This document shows positions 5,714-5,760 of a stretch of DNA of 5,760 nt, one piece after another. Location of the stretch: assembly GCA_001798455.1 (NCBI GenBank), contig MGSI01000082.1:1-5760 (forward strand). Reading direction: 5' to 3'. The position numbers and the translations under genes are program-made. The stretch is from Deltaproteobacteria bacterium RIFCSPLOWO2_02_FULL_57_26 (lineage in GTDB: Bacteria > Desulfobacterota > Binatia > UBA9968). Every line of letters begins with the position of its first letter. The first letter of the stretch is position 1. Under the pieces are notes generated by a model. That model was not told the origin of the DNA. It made no database searches and saw only the letters and a program-made list of their open reading frames with translations.

Positions 5714-5754
5714 AGCCGATGGTTAGCTGGTGCTATCGGGAGTGGCTCCGATAG
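5665..5754 (+). other. Structured, RNA-like segment starting where the hydrolase frame is lost
   Basis: Several perfect or near-perfect stems are packed together. (A) CGGCTCAGCGG (5682-5692) pairs with CCGCTGA-A-GCCG (5707-5718) over 11 bp with one bulged A (5714), enclosing the 8-base palindrome CCTGCAGG (5695-5702). (B) An alternative stem pairs GAGCCG (5665-5670) with CGGCTC (5682-5687) and is mutually exclusive with stem A. (C) CTATCGG (5733-5739) pairs with CCGATAG (5748-5754) over 7 bp with an 8-base loop. No protein homology is visible in this stretch. It could be the 5' part of a self-splicing intron, the non-coding end of an insertion sequence, or another structured RNA. I see no canonical GTGYG group II intron start at the junction. 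The class is unresolved because the window ends at 5760. Confidence 0.5.
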
Positions 5755-5760
5755 GTTCCT

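Overview
The window looks like a chromosomal segment of an uncultured, metabolically versatile Gram-negative bacterium. It is moderately GC-rich by eye, uses strong AGGAGG-type ribosome binding sites, and carries three Sec-exported periplasmic solute receptors next to acyl-CoA enzymes. This mix is typical of Proteobacteria and of uncultured Binatia, Rokubacteria or NC10-like lineages. The taxon is inferred from gene content only. Every gene I can support lies on the + strand.

Layout. Bases 1-190 are a non-coding leader with a Crp/Fnr-like palindrome (133-146), a small hairpin (151-174) and a strong ribosome binding site (178-183). Two tandem paralogous Bug/TctC-type periplasmic binding proteins follow (191-1267 and 1284-2354), separated by 16 bases. 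Next is a crotonase closely resembling hydroxycinnamoyl-CoA hydratase-lyase (2400-3230). A 111-base gap then holds an array of eight GTTCAA/TTGAAC hexamers arranged as a large inverted repeat (3236-3313) plus a small hairpin against the next ribosome binding site. After that come an acyl-CoA dehydrogenase (3342-4508) and an NMT1/SsuA-type periplasmic binding protein (4553-5539). Nine bases later an Abhydrolase_10-like reading frame opens at 5549. Its family resemblance stops at about codon 44 (5680), it ends in a stop at 5711-5713, and the sequence turns into tightly folded, RNA-like stem-loops up to the window edge.

How the genes may work together. The dehydrogenase and the hydratase-lyase-like crotonase form a plausible acyl-CoA side-chain module. 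The first would desaturate an arylpropanoyl- or alkanoyl-CoA, and the second would hydrate the enoyl-CoA and perhaps cleave it retro-aldol fashion, as in the Acinetobacter hca pathway. The three receptors would capture organic acids or related solutes. No CoA ligase, aldehyde dehydrogenase or membrane permease is present in the window.

Most worth a second look: (i) the crotonase keeps the catalytic glutamate of hydroxycinnamoyl-CoA hydratase-lyase but lacks both tyrosines that hold the phenolic hydroxyl, which suggests a changed substrate; (ii) the hydrolase frame is interrupted where a structured element begins; (iii) the inverted hexamer array sits between the two acyl-CoA genes.
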